Part shown: positions 52,746-61,097 of the stretch, piece by piece
Layout: each line of letters opens with the position of its first letter
Numbering within the stretch: position 1 is the stretch's first letter
NCBI GenBank assembly: GCA_947499125.1
Contig: CANMMP010000001.1
Span: 930,001-994,000, forward strand
From: an uncultured Pontibacter sp.
GTDB taxonomy: Bacteria; Bacteroidota; Bacteroidia; Cytophagales; Hymenobacteraceae
Direction of reading: 5' to 3'
DNA length: 64,000 bases
The notes under the pieces: generated by a model
What the model was told of the DNA's origin: nothing
The model's input: only the letters and a program-made list of their open reading frames with translations
The model's database searches: none
Position numbers and translations under genes: made by a program

Positions 52746-53354
52746 ATGGTAATTAAAGAAGCAAAATTTTTGATGAGCAACACCCGGGTGGAAGATTGCC
52801 CGGCACCGGACAAACCGGAATATGCCTTTATAGGGCGTTCTAATGTCGGTAAATCATCATTGATAAACATGCTTACCGAACAAAAAGGCCTGGCAAAAAC
52901 ATCTTCTTCGCCGGGTAAAACACAGCTGATCAATCACTTTTTAATTAACGACAGCTGGTACCTGGTCGACTTACCGGGCTATGGTTATGCCAAAGTTAGC
53001 CGTGGCTCGCGCGAAGACTGGCGCAAGATGATCAACTATTATTTCCAGAAGCGCGAAAACCTGACCTGCGTATTTGTACTGATCGATTCGCGCCACGAGC
53101 CATTGAGCACCGACGTTGAATTTATTAACCACCTGGGGCAGATTGGCGTGCCTTTTGTACTGGTTTTCACTAAAGCTGATAAGCAATCGTCTGTTAAGAC
53201 GGACCAAACAATAGCTGCTTACAAGCGTACACTGCTGCAAACCTGGGATGAGCTGCCCCAGATCTTTGCAACTTCTGCAGAAAAAAGAATTGGCCGCGAC
53301 GAGCTGCTAAATTTTATTGACGAAGTGAATGCACAGGTAAAAGCACAGCAGTAA
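52746..53354 (+). CDS. engB: Ribosome biogenesis GTP-binding protein EngB (YihA/YsxC)
   Basis: The 202-residue GTPase assists 50S subunit assembly. G1 is GRSNVGKSSL (30-39), followed by TSSSPGKTQLINHF (switch I with T), DLPGYGYAKVSR as G3, and TKADK as G4; SAEKRIGRDELLNFI is the G5 region. Length and order match the YihA family. It is followed after 38 nt by a TonB-like gene with its own promoter-like element. Confidence 0.96.
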   Translation: MVIKEAKFLMSNTRVEDCPAPDKPEYAFIGRSNVGKSSLINMLTEQKGLAKTSSSPGKTQLINHFLINDSWYLVDLPGYGYAKVSRGSREDWRKMINYYFQKRENLTCVFVLIDSRHEPLSTDVEFINHLGQIGVPFVLVFTKADKQSSVKTDQTIAAYKRTLLQTWDELPQIFATSAEKRIGRDELLNFIDEVNAQVKAQQ

Positions 53355-53359
53355 TTTGT

Positions 53360-53367
53360 TATTTTTG
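53360..53367 (+). promoter_or_regulatory. Candidate -7 element of the TonB-like gene
   Basis: TATTTTTG matches TAnnTTTG and lies 26 nt before the start codon at 53393. Confidence 0.4.
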
Positions 53368-53392
53368 TATTAATCTAAAGCAATTACCCCTT

Positions 53393-53794
53393 ATGAAAAC
53401 CAAATTCTCATTTTTGTTTCTTTTATTTGCCTTTGCAGCATTTACCGCATCGGCACAAACTACCCAAACCGAAAAAGCAGAGGAAAAACCAACGTACTGG
53501 GTTCCGAATAAAGCCCTGCCTGCTGCCGAGCATTACGAGGGCGGCATTGAGGCCATGTACGAGTTTATAGGTAAAGAACTAAAATACCCGGCCCTTGCCA
53601 TGCGTAACCGTGTGCAGGGCGAAAGCATTATCGGCTTTACTATAAACGAAGATGGTTCTACATCGGGCTTTAAGGTACTGCGTAACCCGGGTGCCGGTGT
53701 TGGCGAAGAGGCCCTGCGTATAGCTCGCCTGCTTAAGTTCAAGTCGCCAGGCTACGCACTTAATGTGAGCATACCGATACAGTTTAAACTATAA
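53393..53794 (+). CDS. Exported TonB C-terminal domain protein
   Basis: The 133-residue product has a signal peptide (residues 1 to about 21, ending ASAQ) followed directly by a TonB C-terminal-like domain at about 45-133. The domain reads GGIEAMYEFIGKELKYPALAMRNRVQGESIIGFTINEDGSTSGFKVLRNPGAGVGEEALRIARLLKF. It lacks the usual transmembrane anchor plus proline-rich spacer of TonB, so it is probably periplasmic. Such proteins are common in Bacteroidota; roles outside energy transduction are likely. It lies between engB and a DUF5606-type gene on the same strand. Confidence 0.85.
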   Translation: MKTKFSFLFLLFAFAAFTASAQTTQTEKAEEKPTYWVPNKALPAAEHYEGGIEAMYEFIGKELKYPALAMRNRVQGESIIGFTINEDGSTSGFKVLRNPGAGVGEEALRIARLLKFKSPGYALNVSIPIQFKL

Positions 53795-53822
53795 AACCAA
53801 AACAAAATACCCTATCCTTATT

Positions 53823-54350
53823 ATGCCTATTGATTTAAGACAAGTAGCAGCCATTTCCGGCATGAACGGTTTATACCGCGTGGTAGCCCCTACCCGTACC
53901 GGTATTATTGTTGAATCTCTTTCTGATAAGCCGCAACGTGTGGTAGCCCAGGCCCGCCAGCGTATGTCGTTGCTTGATGAGATCTCGATCTATACTACCG
54001 ACGAAGAAGCTACTGTACCTCTTGCTGAAGTGTTTGAACGCATCCATGAAAAATATGGCGACGACCTGCCATTAAGCGAGAAACCAGACGACCACGAGTA
54101 CCGTGATTTTATGGAGTCGGTAATGCCGGAGTACGACGAGGACCGCGTATACTTGTCTGATATGAAGAAGCTTGCCAACTGGTACAAGATCGTAAAGCAG
54201 TACATTGGCTTTAAACCAGCTGAAGAAGAGAAAGCCAAGGAAACAAAAGCTGAAGACAAAAAAGCTGAAAAGAAAACGACCAAGGCAAAAGCAACTGAAA
54301 AATCAACAGAGGCTAAAGAGGAAAAAAAACCTAAAAAGAAAAAAGAATAA
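53823..54350 (+). CDS. DUF5606-type protein
   Basis: The 175-residue soluble product begins MPIDLRQVAAISGMNGLYRVVAPTRTGIIVESLSDKPQRVVAQARQRMSLLDEISIYTTDEE, matching my recollection of Bacteroidota DUF5606 proteins (an SH3-like N-terminal domain, then a helical DEDRVYxSDMKKLxxWYxIL segment). The last 40 residues are a Lys/Glu/Ala-rich low-complexity tail (AEEEKAKETKAEDKKAEKKTTKAKATEKSTEAKEEKKPKKKKE). No function is established. It starts 28 nt after the TonB-like gene and is followed by a terminator. Confidence 0.78.
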   Translation: MPIDLRQVAAISGMNGLYRVVAPTRTGIIVESLSDKPQRVVAQARQRMSLLDEISIYTTDEEATVPLAEVFERIHEKYGDDLPLSEKPDDHEYRDFMESVMPEYDEDRVYLSDMKKLANWYKIVKQYIGFKPAEEEKAKETKAEDKKAEKKTTKAKATEKSTEAKEEKKPKKKKE

Positions 54351-54357
54351 CTTACGT

Positions 54358-54390
54358 AAAAAGGCCTTCTGAACAAGTAGGCCTTTTTTA
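54358..54390 (+). terminator. Terminator after the DUF5606-type gene
   Basis: AAAAAGGCCT (54358-54367) pairs with AGGCCTTTTT (54379-54388), 7 nt after the stop, with further T residues. Confidence 0.82.
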
Positions 54391-54405
54391 TTTAAACTGA
54401 TAGCC

Positions 54406-54717
54406 ATGGAATACGCCAACCTGTTACTGGATAGCACTGCCAGGCACCTGCAAAAGCACTTTGGCCAGGACGAACTGCCCTACGCCGATAATATGCCCGA
54501 CCTGGAGCACCATGTACGTCTGGCTGTACTTTACCTGCTTCGCCACGACCTGAACCGCCTGCTGCACATACTTTATCGTATTGATGTAGATGAGCGCGAC
54601 GTAAAACAAGCCATGAAGCTTCCTGCTGAAGACCAGGTAGCCGAACAGGTAGCCCGTTTAATAATAAAGCGGGAACTGCAAAAGGCGCAGACCCGCTTTA
54701 TTTATAGGTATAACTAA
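54406..54717 (+). CDS. Hypothetical helical protein, 103 residues
   Basis: The product reads MEYANLLLDSTARHLQKHFGQDELPYADNMPDLEHHVRLAVLYLLRHDLNRLLHILYRIDVDERDVKQAMKLPAEDQVAEQVARLIIKRELQKAQTRFIYRYN. It is almost all helix, with no signal or membrane segment, and appears to be a small cytoplasmic protein. The pattern is conserved-looking (H-x-R-x-A-x-x-Y-L-L-x-x-D-x-x-R-L-x-x-I-L-Y-R-I-D-V-x-E) and I believe it is widespread in Bacteroidota without known function. It converges with fbp, 12 nt apart. Confidence 0.72.
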   Translation: MEYANLLLDSTARHLQKHFGQDELPYADNMPDLEHHVRLAVLYLLRHDLNRLLHILYRIDVDERDVKQAMKLPAEDQVAEQVARLIIKRELQKAQTRFIYRYN

Positions 54718-54729
54718 GGTATAAGCCGT

Positions 54730-55737
54730 TTAAACAGCCGCTACTTCGCTTTTAATAAACTCCTCTACTTTATCAACCATCTCCGGCGAACCAATTATAA
54801 GTGGGCAACGCTGGTGAAGCTCAGTAGGCTCAATTTCCATTATGCGTGTGTGTCCGTTGGTAGCCTTGCCACCTGCCTGCTCTACAATATAAGCCAGCGA
54901 GTTGCACTCATACATCAGGCGTAGTTTGCCGTTAGGTGCTTTTGCCGTCGACGGGTAAATATAAACGCCGCCTTTAAGCAGGTTACGGTGGAAATCAGCT
55001 ACAAGAGAGCCTATATAACGTGCCGAGTGATTATTTTCGCGGCAATAGTTAATGTATTGTTTTATGCCTTCCGGGAAGCTATTGTAGCTACCTTCGTTGC
55101 AGGAATAAACTGTACCGTTAGCAGGAGTTTTAATATCCGGGTGAGATAAGAAGAACTCGCCCAGCGATGGCTCATAAGTAAAACCATTTACGCCGTGGCC
55201 AGTGGTATAAACCAGCATTGTAGACGAACCATAAATAATATAGCCGGCAGCTACCTGCTGCGTTCCGTTCTGCAAACAATCATCTACAGTACCATCGCCT
55301 CCAGTTTCTGATTTTCTTCTGTAAACCGAGAATATCGTCCCGATCGACACGTTCACATCTATGTTAGATGAACCATCCAGCGGGTCGATAGCTACTATAT
55401 ACTTGCCTTTTTTGTTGCCGGTCTGTATCACTTCATCTTCTTCTTCGGAGATGATAGCGCAAACTTCGCCGCCATTGCGTAGCGCACGTATAAAGCGGAT
55501 GTTTGCGATCACATCCAGCTTTTGCTGTTCTTCGCCCTGTACATTTTGCTGGCCAAAGGCACCGGTCACATCCAGCAGACCGGCACGGTTAATCTCGCGG
55601 TTTACAATTTTGCCGGCTAAGGCAATGTCACGCAGCAACTGCGAAAGCTCTCCGGTGGCATACGGAAAGTCTTCCTGTTTTCTCATTATAAACCTGTCAA
55701 GGGTTGTGCCTACAGGTAAAGCAAGATTTAAGTTCAT
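54730..55737 (-). CDS. fbp: Fructose-1,6-bisphosphatase, class I
   Basis: The 335-residue gluconeogenic enzyme removes the 1-phosphate of fructose 1,6-bisphosphate. ISEEEDEV (96-103) and [15 protein letters not shown] (115-129) supply the metal ligands D118 and D121 and the preceding acidic residues. [25 protein letters not shown] is the substrate-binding signature near the C-terminus, and [23 protein letters not shown] precedes it. Length is normal for class I. It is a single leftward gene between two rightward ones. Confidence 0.97.
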   Translation of the reverse strand: MNLNLALPVGTTLDRFIMRKQEDFPYATGELSQLLRDIALAGKIVNREINRAGLLDVTGAFGQQNVQGEEQQKLDVIANIRFIRALRNGGEVCAIISEEEDEVIQTGNKKGKYIVAIDPLDGSSNIDVNVSIGTIFSVYRRKSETGGDGTVDDCLQNGTQQVAAGYIIYGSSTMLVYTTGHGVNGFTYEPSLGEFFLSHPDIKTPANGTVYSCNEGSYNSFPEGIKQYINYCRENNHSARYIGSLVADFHRNLLKGGVYIYPSTAKAPNGKLRLMYECNSLAYIVEQAGGKATNGHTRIMEIEPTELHQRCPLIIGSPEMVDKVEEFIKSEVAAV

Positions 55738-55842
55738 AAAGGGTATTGAGTTGGGTTGATCTATATATAGTAATACAAAAATATCATTTTTTGATTCATA
55801 AACGAAGGCTACTTACTTTTACGTAACATTATCGATATCTGA

Positions 55843-57102
55843 ATGAAAGTTTACAAGTTTGGAGGTGCATCTGTTAAAAATGCAGCGTCGTTCCGGAACC
55901 TGGCACAAATAGTAACATCCAGTGGCAAAAAACATGGTTTACTTATAGTTGTATCGGCTATGGGTAAAACTACCAATGCTATGGAGCAGCTATTTGACCT
56001 GGCTTTTCATAATAAACCATACAGTGACGCTTTTGAGCAAAACCGAAATTATCACCTTGAGGTCGTACAGGCTTTGTTCCCAAACCCTGATGCCCCTGTA
56101 TACGAAGAGTTGGAGCACCTGTTCGCTAAATTATCGCATACCTTAACTAACCTGAACCAACAGGCGGGCTACGACCAACTTTACGACCAGGTAGTAAGCT
56201 ATGGCGAATTGCTGGCTTCTACTATTTTGCACCACTACCTGCAACAGGAAAACATGCCAAACACCTGGGTAGATAGCCGTAAGTATATACAGACTGATAG
56301 CACCTGGCGTGAAGCAAAAATTGACTGGAACTGGAGTGAACGCCTTATAACCCGTGACCTGGCACCCATACTTGCCGACCAGCTTATAGTTACCCAAGGC
56401 TTTTTAGGTGGCACCAACAACGGCTTAACGACAACCCTTGGCCGCGAAGGCTCTGATTTCAGCGCTGCCATATTTGCCTACTGCTTGCAAGCGGAATCGA
56501 TGTGTATCTGGAAAGATGTGGATGGTTTACTGAACGCTGACCCCAAGTATTTTAAAGACACCGTTCGCTATCCCGAAATATCGTACCAGGAAACGGTGGA
56601 AATGGCCTACTATGGCGCATCGGTCATACACCCAAAAACTATAAAACCGCTGGCTAACCGGTCTATCCCTTTATATGTAAAGTCGTTCCTGAACCCTGCC
56701 GGCGAAGGCACTAAAATATGCGACTGCCGTTTCGAGAAGTTGGCTCCGGCTTATATTATTAAAGAGAACCAGTGCCTTGTCTCGTTCAGTGTAAAAGATT
56801 TCACTTTCATCTCCGAAAAAAACCTGGGCACCATTTTTAATGCCTTATCAGAGTTAAGGTTAAAGATAAACCTGATGCAGAACTCGGCAATCTCCTTCTC
56901 GGTGTGCACTGATTTTTATGAGCCACGTCTGCAAAAACTTATACGAACCTTGGAGGATGAATTTGTGATACACTATAATACCGGGCTGACCTTGTTTACT
57001 ATTAAGAACTACGATACTGAAAGTATAAACCGCATGTTAGACGGCAAAAAGGCACTACTAGAACAGCGCACCAGAAATACTTTTCAGTTTGTAAGCAAAT
57101 AG
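55843..57102 (+). CDS. Aspartate kinase
   Basis: The 419-residue monofunctional enzyme phosphorylates aspartate at the start of Lys/Met/Thr synthesis. The N-terminal motif VYKFGGASVKNA (3-14) includes K5, F6, G7 and G8. TTLGREGSDFSAA supplies the ATP and Asp contact loop, and KDVDGLLNADPKYF follows. From about residue 300 there are two ACT-type regulatory segments (SVKDFTFISEKNLGTIFNALSELRLKINLMQNSAISFSVC). No homoserine dehydrogenase part is present. Feedback ligand is not predictable. It is alone on the plus strand. Confidence 0.95.
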   Translation: MKVYKFGGASVKNAASFRNLAQIVTSSGKKHGLLIVVSAMGKTTNAMEQLFDLAFHNKPYSDAFEQNRNYHLEVVQALFPNPDAPVYEELEHLFAKLSHTLTNLNQQAGYDQLYDQVVSYGELLASTILHHYLQQENMPNTWVDSRKYIQTDSTWREAKIDWNWSERLITRDLAPILADQLIVTQGFLGGTNNGLTTTLGREGSDFSAAIFAYCLQAESMCIWKDVDGLLNADPKYFKDTVRYPEISYQETVEMAYYGASVIHPKTIKPLANRSIPLYVKSFLNPAGEGTKICDCRFEKLAPAYIIKENQCLVSFSVKDFTFISEKNLGTIFNALSELRLKINLMQNSAISFSVCTDFYEPRLQKLIRTLEDEFVIHYNTGLTLFTIKNYDTESINRMLDGKKALLEQRTRNTFQFVSK

Positions 57103-57229
57103 TATATATTACAGAGAAATTATAGTATATTTGCTATCACAATAGTAGAAATTCATATTATATTACAGTAACCTACTGTATAGAGATGTTGTATATAGTA
57201 TAGCCTTCATCATCTTACAGCTTCGTCTT

Positions 57230-57454
57230 ATGCAACCAGTAGAAAAAGTTAACAAATCATTTTTAGCAAAACTGCTTTTACTTTGCGGCCTATTATATCT
57301 GGGGTTTGTAATGGAAGCACCTCCTTTCGTTAAAACTGTGCAGGCTAAAGAACTGAATGTATATACCAAGCCGAACGAACAGATGCATAAAGCGCAGCAC
57401 CTGCAGGATCTGTATATTCGTGTAGTACCCGAACCTGAAGAAACCGCCATCTGA
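57230..57454 (+). CDS. Small exported or membrane-anchored protein
   Basis: The 74-residue product has a basic start and one hydrophobic segment (LLLLCGLLYLGFVMEAPPFVKTVQA, about 17-40) with a plausible cleavage or anchor. A hydrophilic tail with Pro and Glu follows (KELNVYTKPNEQMHKAQHLQDLYIRVVPEPEETAI). It is not recognised. A good terminator directly behind it (57465-57490) supports a transcribed gene. Function unknown. Confidence 0.5.
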   Translation: MQPVEKVNKSFLAKLLLLCGLLYLGFVMEAPPFVKTVQAKELNVYTKPNEQMHKAQHLQDLYIRVVPEPEETAI

Positions 57455-57464
57455 AAAACATTGT

Positions 57465-57491
57465 AGCCTGCCTTTAAGCAGGCTTTTTTTA
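57465..57491 (+). terminator. Terminator of the small exported protein gene
   Basis: AGCCTGC (57465-57471) pairs with GCAGGCT (57478-57484) around CTTTAA, followed by a T run. Confidence 0.82.
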
Positions 57492-57549
57492 TGGCCTTGC
57501 CACAAAAAGCCTTAAATTAGCTGCACAACAAAAGACTTATACTTTAACT

Positions 57550-58323
57550 ATGGAATTTATACTTGTAACCCCACAGGCACAACCTCATGTTGCGCTTATA
57601 CAGCTAAATCGCCCTAAAGAACTTAACGCACTTAACCTGCAACTGATGGGTGAACTGCGCGATGCCTTAAAAGAACTTGATGAGAATGAAGAAGTACGCG
57701 CTATAGTTATAACAGGAAACGCACGGGCTTTTGCTGCAGGCGCCGATATAAAACAGATGGCCGGCAAAACAGCTATTGATATGCTGAATATCGACCAGTT
57801 CTCTACCTGGGACCAGATCCGTAAGACAAAAAAACCGATTATTGCTGCTGTGTCAGGGTTTGCGTTAGGTGGTGGTTGCGAACTGGCCATGACCTGCGAT
57901 ATGATCGTGGCTTCGGAGACTGCCATGTTTGGCCAACCGGAAATTAAGATTGGGGTGATGCCAGGTGCAGGCGGTACTCAACGCTTAACAAAAGCAATAG
58001 GCAAAGCCAAAGCCATGGAAATGGTACTGACCGGTAAATTTATATCTGCTGAAGAAGCTGAGAAACAAGGCCTGATAAACCGTGTAGTACCTGTAGAATT
58101 ATACTTAGAAGAAGCTTTTAAACTGGCAGGTGAGATCGCCCAGATGTCGCCGGTTGCCGTGAAGTTGGCCAAGGAATCTGTTAACCGCGCTTTTGAAACA
58201 CAACTGGATGAAGGCTTACACTTTGAGCGTAAGAACTTTTACCTGTGCTTCGCCTCTGAAGACCAGACTGAAGGCATGAATGCTTTTGTAGAAAAGCGCA
58301 AGCCAGAGTTTAAGGGTAGGTAA
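57550..58323 (+). CDS. Enoyl-CoA hydratase/isomerase family protein
   Basis: The 257-residue crotonase-fold enzyme has the CoA and oxyanion motifs [10 protein letters not shown] (61-70) and [12 protein letters not shown] (103-114). Both catalytic glutamates of true hydratases are present: E111 in GGGCEL and E131 in [15 protein letters not shown]. It should hydrate short- to medium-chain enoyl-CoA in beta-oxidation or amino acid degradation. Chain-length preference is not readable. Length is standard. It stands alone, followed by a repeat-rich gap. Confidence 0.93.
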   Translation: MEFILVTPQAQPHVALIQLNRPKELNALNLQLMGELRDALKELDENEEVRAIVITGNARAFAAGADIKQMAGKTAIDMLNIDQFSTWDQIRKTKKPIIAAVSGFALGGGCELAMTCDMIVASETAMFGQPEIKIGVMPGAGGTQRLTKAIGKAKAMEMVLTGKFISAEEAEKQGLINRVVPVELYLEEAFKLAGEIAQMSPVAVKLAKESVNRAFETQLDEGLHFERKNFYLCFASEDQTEGMNAFVEKRKPEFKGR

Positions 58324-58340
58324 CTATAGTTTACTTGAGG

Positions 58341-58582
58341 TCAAACCACCCCTGCCCCTCCTTATCCAAGGAGGGGAGCTCCTGCTCCTCAATATTTAAG
58401 TTTTTTAGACTATAGTCTCTACTATTATATATTTAAGTATTGATTATATCTATAGTTATAAACCTGAAACCTACCTACAAAGCTATAACCACATTATAGT
58501 AATAACAGGGTTCCCCTCCTTGGACTACCGAGAACTAGAGTTTGAAGGTAGCGAGCGTAGCTCTGAGGGGCAGGGGTAGTTT
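58341..58582. repeat. Element with inverted CCACCCCTGCCCCTC-type ends
   Basis: The left end reads AAACCACCCCTGCCCCTC, with an internal CCCCTCCTT/AAGGAGGGG hairpin at 58355-58376. The right end reads GAGGGGCAGGGGTAGTTT (58565-58582), nearly the reverse complement. Another CCCCTCCTT occurs at 58513-58521. It has no coding capacity and looks like a non-autonomous repeat or a pair of repeats. A single left-end hairpin is also at 37668-37703. Confidence 0.6.
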
Positions 58583-58698
58583 AATCATCTCTGCTTAAAA
58601 GTGAGCATCATTACACTACTTAACTTCCTTCACTCCCCAAGTTCCCCCATCTACGAATAACTTTTGACGCTTTACTTTTTACTTTTAAGTATAAGCCT

Positions 58699-58706
58699 TA
58701 CCTTTG
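58699..58706 (+). promoter_or_regulatory. Candidate -7 element of the PerR-like gene
   Basis: TACCTTTG matches TAnnTTTG, 40 nt before the start codon and 17 nt before the palindromic box. Confidence 0.45.
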
Positions 58707-58723
58707 CAGGAACTTTTCTTAGT

Positions 58724-58738
58724 TAAGAATCATTCTTA
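58724..58738 (+). promoter_or_regulatory. Per/Fur-type 7-1-7 operator
   Basis: TAAGAAT-C-ATTCTTA is a perfect 7-1-7 inverted repeat, the geometry of Fur-family boxes (compare the Bacillus Per box TTATAAT-n-ATTATAA). It lies between the -7 element and the start of the Fur-family gene, so autoregulation is likely. Confidence 0.7.
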
Positions 58739-58746
58739 CTTAGACT

Positions 58747-59199
58747 ATGCAAAACCTGAACCGAAACGATTTACGACAACGACTGACTGAGTCTGGCTTT
58801 AAAGCCACGCATCAGCGTATTGTTGTGCTCGAGGCGGTAACGGAATTGCACGGGCACCACCCGACTGCTGAGGAAGTATACCAGAAGCTAAATCCGGCTA
58901 ACCCCACTATTTCGCTGGGTACAGTTTATAAAACACTTGATACTTTTGCCGAAGCAGAACTTATTAAGAGAGTGTTAACGGAAGAAGGCGGAAAGCGATA
59001 TGACACCTGCACTACAACGCATAGCCATATCTACTGCAGTAATACACGCGAGATAATCGATTTTGAAGACCCTGAACTTGAAAATCTGCTAAGAGATTTT
59101 TTTAGCAAAAAACAGGTAAACAATTTCGAGATAAAAAGCTTTGCAGTACAGCTAACCGGTAAAAAGGTGGAACCCGACAAACAGATCAGCATTAAATAA
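58747..59199 (+). CDS. Fur family regulator, PerR-like
   Basis: The 150-residue regulator has the Fur winged helix at about 8-80 (FKATHQRIVVLEAVTELHGHHPTAEEVYQKLNPANPTISLGTVYKTLDTFAEAELI). The metal-sensing region follows (KRYDTCTTTHSHIYCSNTREIIDF). The usual CxxC structural zinc sites are absent: the position after HSHIYC reads SNT, and the C-terminal pair is missing. From memory this form is common in Bacteroidota PerR-like proteins. It is 34 nt upstream of a peroxiredoxin gene and preceded by a Per-type box, so peroxide sensing is the likely job. Confidence 0.88.
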   Translation: MQNLNRNDLRQRLTESGFKATHQRIVVLEAVTELHGHHPTAEEVYQKLNPANPTISLGTVYKTLDTFAEAELIKRVLTEEGGKRYDTCTTTHSHIYCSNTREIIDFEDPELENLLRDFFSKKQVNNFEIKSFAVQLTGKKVEPDKQISIK

Positions 59200-59233
59200 T
59201 AAATAATTTTCAAACTAAATAAAAACTATAAAT

Positions 59234-59863
59234 ATGGCAGTATTAGTAGGTAAAAAAGCACCTTCTTTTAAAGCAATGGCTGTTGAGAACGGCGAATTCG
59301 TAGAAAACTTCTCTCTGGAGCAGTATATCGGTAAAAAACATGTGATCTTCTATTTCTACCCAATGGACTTCACTTTCGTTTGCCCTACCGAGATCATCGC
59401 GTTCCAGGACAGAATGGAGGAATTTGAGCGTAAGAACGTTGCTGTAGTTGGTTGCTCTACTGACACACATTTCTCTCACTTTGCATGGCTGAACACTCCA
59501 CGTAACCAGGGTGGTATAGAGGGTGTAAATTACCCGCTTGTAGCCGATGCAGCTAAAACTATCTCTCAGAACTACGACGTATTGGCTGGCCACTACGAGT
59601 ACAACGAAGAAGGCGAAGTTGAATTTGTTGGCGAACCGGTTGCTTACCGTGGCTTGTTCCTGATCGACAAAGAAGGCGTAGTACGTCACCAGGTGGTGAA
59701 CGACCTTCCGCTTGGTCGTTCTATTGATGAGGCGCTGCGTATGGTTGATGCCCTACAGTATTTCGAAGAGAAAGGCGAAGTTTGCCCAGCCAACTGGTCT
59801 GAAGGTAAAGAAGCAATGCAGGCTACTAAAGAAGGTGTATCTAGCTATTTAGCGAAACACTAA
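59234..59863 (+). CDS. 2-Cys peroxiredoxin (AhpC/Prx1 type)
   Basis: The 209-residue peroxidase has the peroxidatic cysteine C50 in DFTFVCPTEI and the resolving cysteine C184 in GEVCPANW. GLFLIDKEGVVRHQVVNDLPLGRSIDEALR is the canonical Prx1 segment. It reduces H2O2 and alkyl hydroperoxides in the cytoplasm. It follows the PerR-like gene by 34 nt and is closed by a terminator. Codon use leans to highly expressed codons (GGT, CGT). No ahpF is adjacent, so thioredoxin is the likely reductant. Confidence 0.95.
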   Translation: MAVLVGKKAPSFKAMAVENGEFVENFSLEQYIGKKHVIFYFYPMDFTFVCPTEIIAFQDRMEEFERKNVAVVGCSTDTHFSHFAWLNTPRNQGGIEGVNYPLVADAAKTISQNYDVLAGHYEYNEEGEVEFVGEPVAYRGLFLIDKEGVVRHQVVNDLPLGRSIDEALRMVDALQYFEEKGEVCPANWSEGKEAMQATKEGVSSYLAKH

Positions 59864-59887
59864 GCTTTAACAGCTTAATTATAATAC

Positions 59888-59920
59888 AAAAGCCCCGGCA
59901 TATGTCGGGGCTTTTCTTTT
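59888..59920. terminator. Terminator of the peroxiredoxin gene
   Basis: AAAAGCCCCG (59888-59897) pairs with CGGGGCTTTT (59906-59915), with T residues after. It lies between convergent genes. Confidence 0.88.
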
Positions 59921-59935
59921 ATAGTTATAGTATAG

Positions 59936-60307
59936 TTACACCATACGTATGAGCCACATACCGGTAAACGTTGCAAGTAACCCAAGTAACACACTGGCTA
60001 AAATATAAAGTATAGCCTGCCCATATTGCTCTGTTTGTAGCATATACACCGACTCCAGCGAAAATGCAGAAAAAGTAGTGAAGCCGCCCAGAATTCCGGT
60101 TGCCAGAAAAGGGCGCCATTCGCCGGGCATATTTCCTTTGGCAATCAATGCAAAGACAACTCCCATAAAAAAACAACCTATAATATTTACACCTAAGGTG
60201 CCAAACGGAAAAGGAACAACTGACCGGGTTTGAATATACAAGGTGAGCAGGTAACGCAGTACACCACCTATAAAGCTGCCCGCCCCTATTACAAGTAAGA
60301 TCTTCAT
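59936..60307 (-). CDS. crcB: Fluoride exporter CrcB/Fluc
   Basis: From the ATG at 60307 the product has 123 residues; an upstream frame to 60334 adds nine non-family residues. It has four hydrophobic segments. The Fluc hallmarks are N41 in GTLGVNIIGCF and GGFTTFSAFSLE (74-85) with the conserved Thr/Phe/Ser. As a single short subunit it would form a homodimeric fluoride channel in the inner membrane. No fluoride riboswitch was recognised in the 49 nt upstream. Confidence 0.93.
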   Translation of the reverse strand: MKILLVIGAGSFIGGVLRYLLTLYIQTRSVVPFPFGTLGVNIIGCFFMGVVFALIAKGNMPGEWRPFLATGILGGFTTFSAFSLESVYMLQTEQYGQAILYILASVLLGLLATFTGMWLIRMV

Positions 60308-60356
60308 GTATGCTTTGTTAGCTTGAGCTATCAAATATAGAAGATTATAGTTAAAC

Positions 60357-60980
60357 CTACGGAGTGTAAGGTTTTAGTTCTCCGTCTTTCACCAGCCAGG
60401 CTTTATCGGCTTCTTTCAGTATTTCTTCTTTATCGTCGGAGTAGGCTTCTACAATTCTATACTTTTGGCCTTTAAAATACTCGTCTAAACGGGCGATCTT
60501 TTCTTCGGCTTTGCAGGCTTTGCCATCAACCAGGTAGGTGTTGTCGGTATAGTTCGCTCTTGTCCCGAAGAATCCATCGATCTTGTATAGGTCAAAAAGC
60601 GGCTCTACATATATCTCCAGGCCACCTGTAGCGCAAAAAATCTGTACACCTTCTTTCTTCAGCTTATCCAGTCGTTCCTTTATTTCCTGGTTAAAGTTAT
60701 CCGGATACTCCTGCTCCCAGAACTCTTTCGCATATTCCTTTACCTTGTCTGGTGGCAGGTTATCGAGATAATTAAAGAAGTTCTCTTTAAACTCCGTCTG
60801 CCTGATCTGGTGCATTTTAAGCAGCGCTTTATAGTATAGCATCTGTAAATAATAGGCAGCCTTATGCGGCTTTTTAGCACTTACAAACTTAAAGAACTCG
60901 TCTTTAGAGCTCTTGTTATAAAAGGTCTTGTTGAGATCGAAAACGGCTATCTTAATTTCCTGCCCGGTGTTGTCTGCCAT
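60357..60980 (-). CDS. HAD-IB family hydrolase-like protein
   Basis: The 207-residue product has the HAD fold. Motif I is VFDLNKTFYNKSSKDEFF (14-31), with nucleophile D15. The usual DxDxT is DLNKT, so the general acid-base Asp at +2 is N17. Motif II is IFCATGG, and the motif III-IV region reads GKACKAEEKIARLDEYFKGQKYRIVEAYSDDKEEILKEADKAW, typical of HAD-IB (SerB/PGPase-like) proteins. Loss of the second Asp suggests reduced or altered phosphatase activity. It stands alone upstream of waaA, divergent from it. Confidence 0.82.
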   Translation of the reverse strand: MADNTGQEIKIAVFDLNKTFYNKSSKDEFFKFVSAKKPHKAAYYLQMLYYKALLKMHQIRQTEFKENFFNYLDNLPPDKVKEYAKEFWEQEYPDNFNQEIKERLDKLKKEGVQIFCATGGLEIYVEPLFDLYKIDGFFGTRANYTDNTYLVDGKACKAEEKIARLDEYFKGQKYRIVEAYSDDKEEILKEADKAWLVKDGELKPYTP

Positions 60981-61097
60981 AGTGCATGTGCTGTTAAGGG
61001 TAAGGATAGTACGTAACTATAAGCGTCCAAGCTGAACCTATAGTAAAACTATTGCAGCTTAAACCGCTATATTTGCAGCAGAACACAAACTATAGTT

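Larger units (their letters stand above)
58324..58746. other. Intergenic region with inverted repeat element and regulatory sites
   Basis: This 423-nt gap contains an element of about 240 bp with inverted ends (58341-58582). Beyond it come the promoter and Per-type box of the following regulator gene (58699-58738). No ORF is visible. The middle is very AT-rich with several ACTATA/TATAGT words. Confidence 0.6.

Noticed and set aside
60308-60356. Fluoride riboswitch before crcB
   Set aside because: Only 49 nt separate crcB from the next gene and no pseudoknot-like conserved bases are present.
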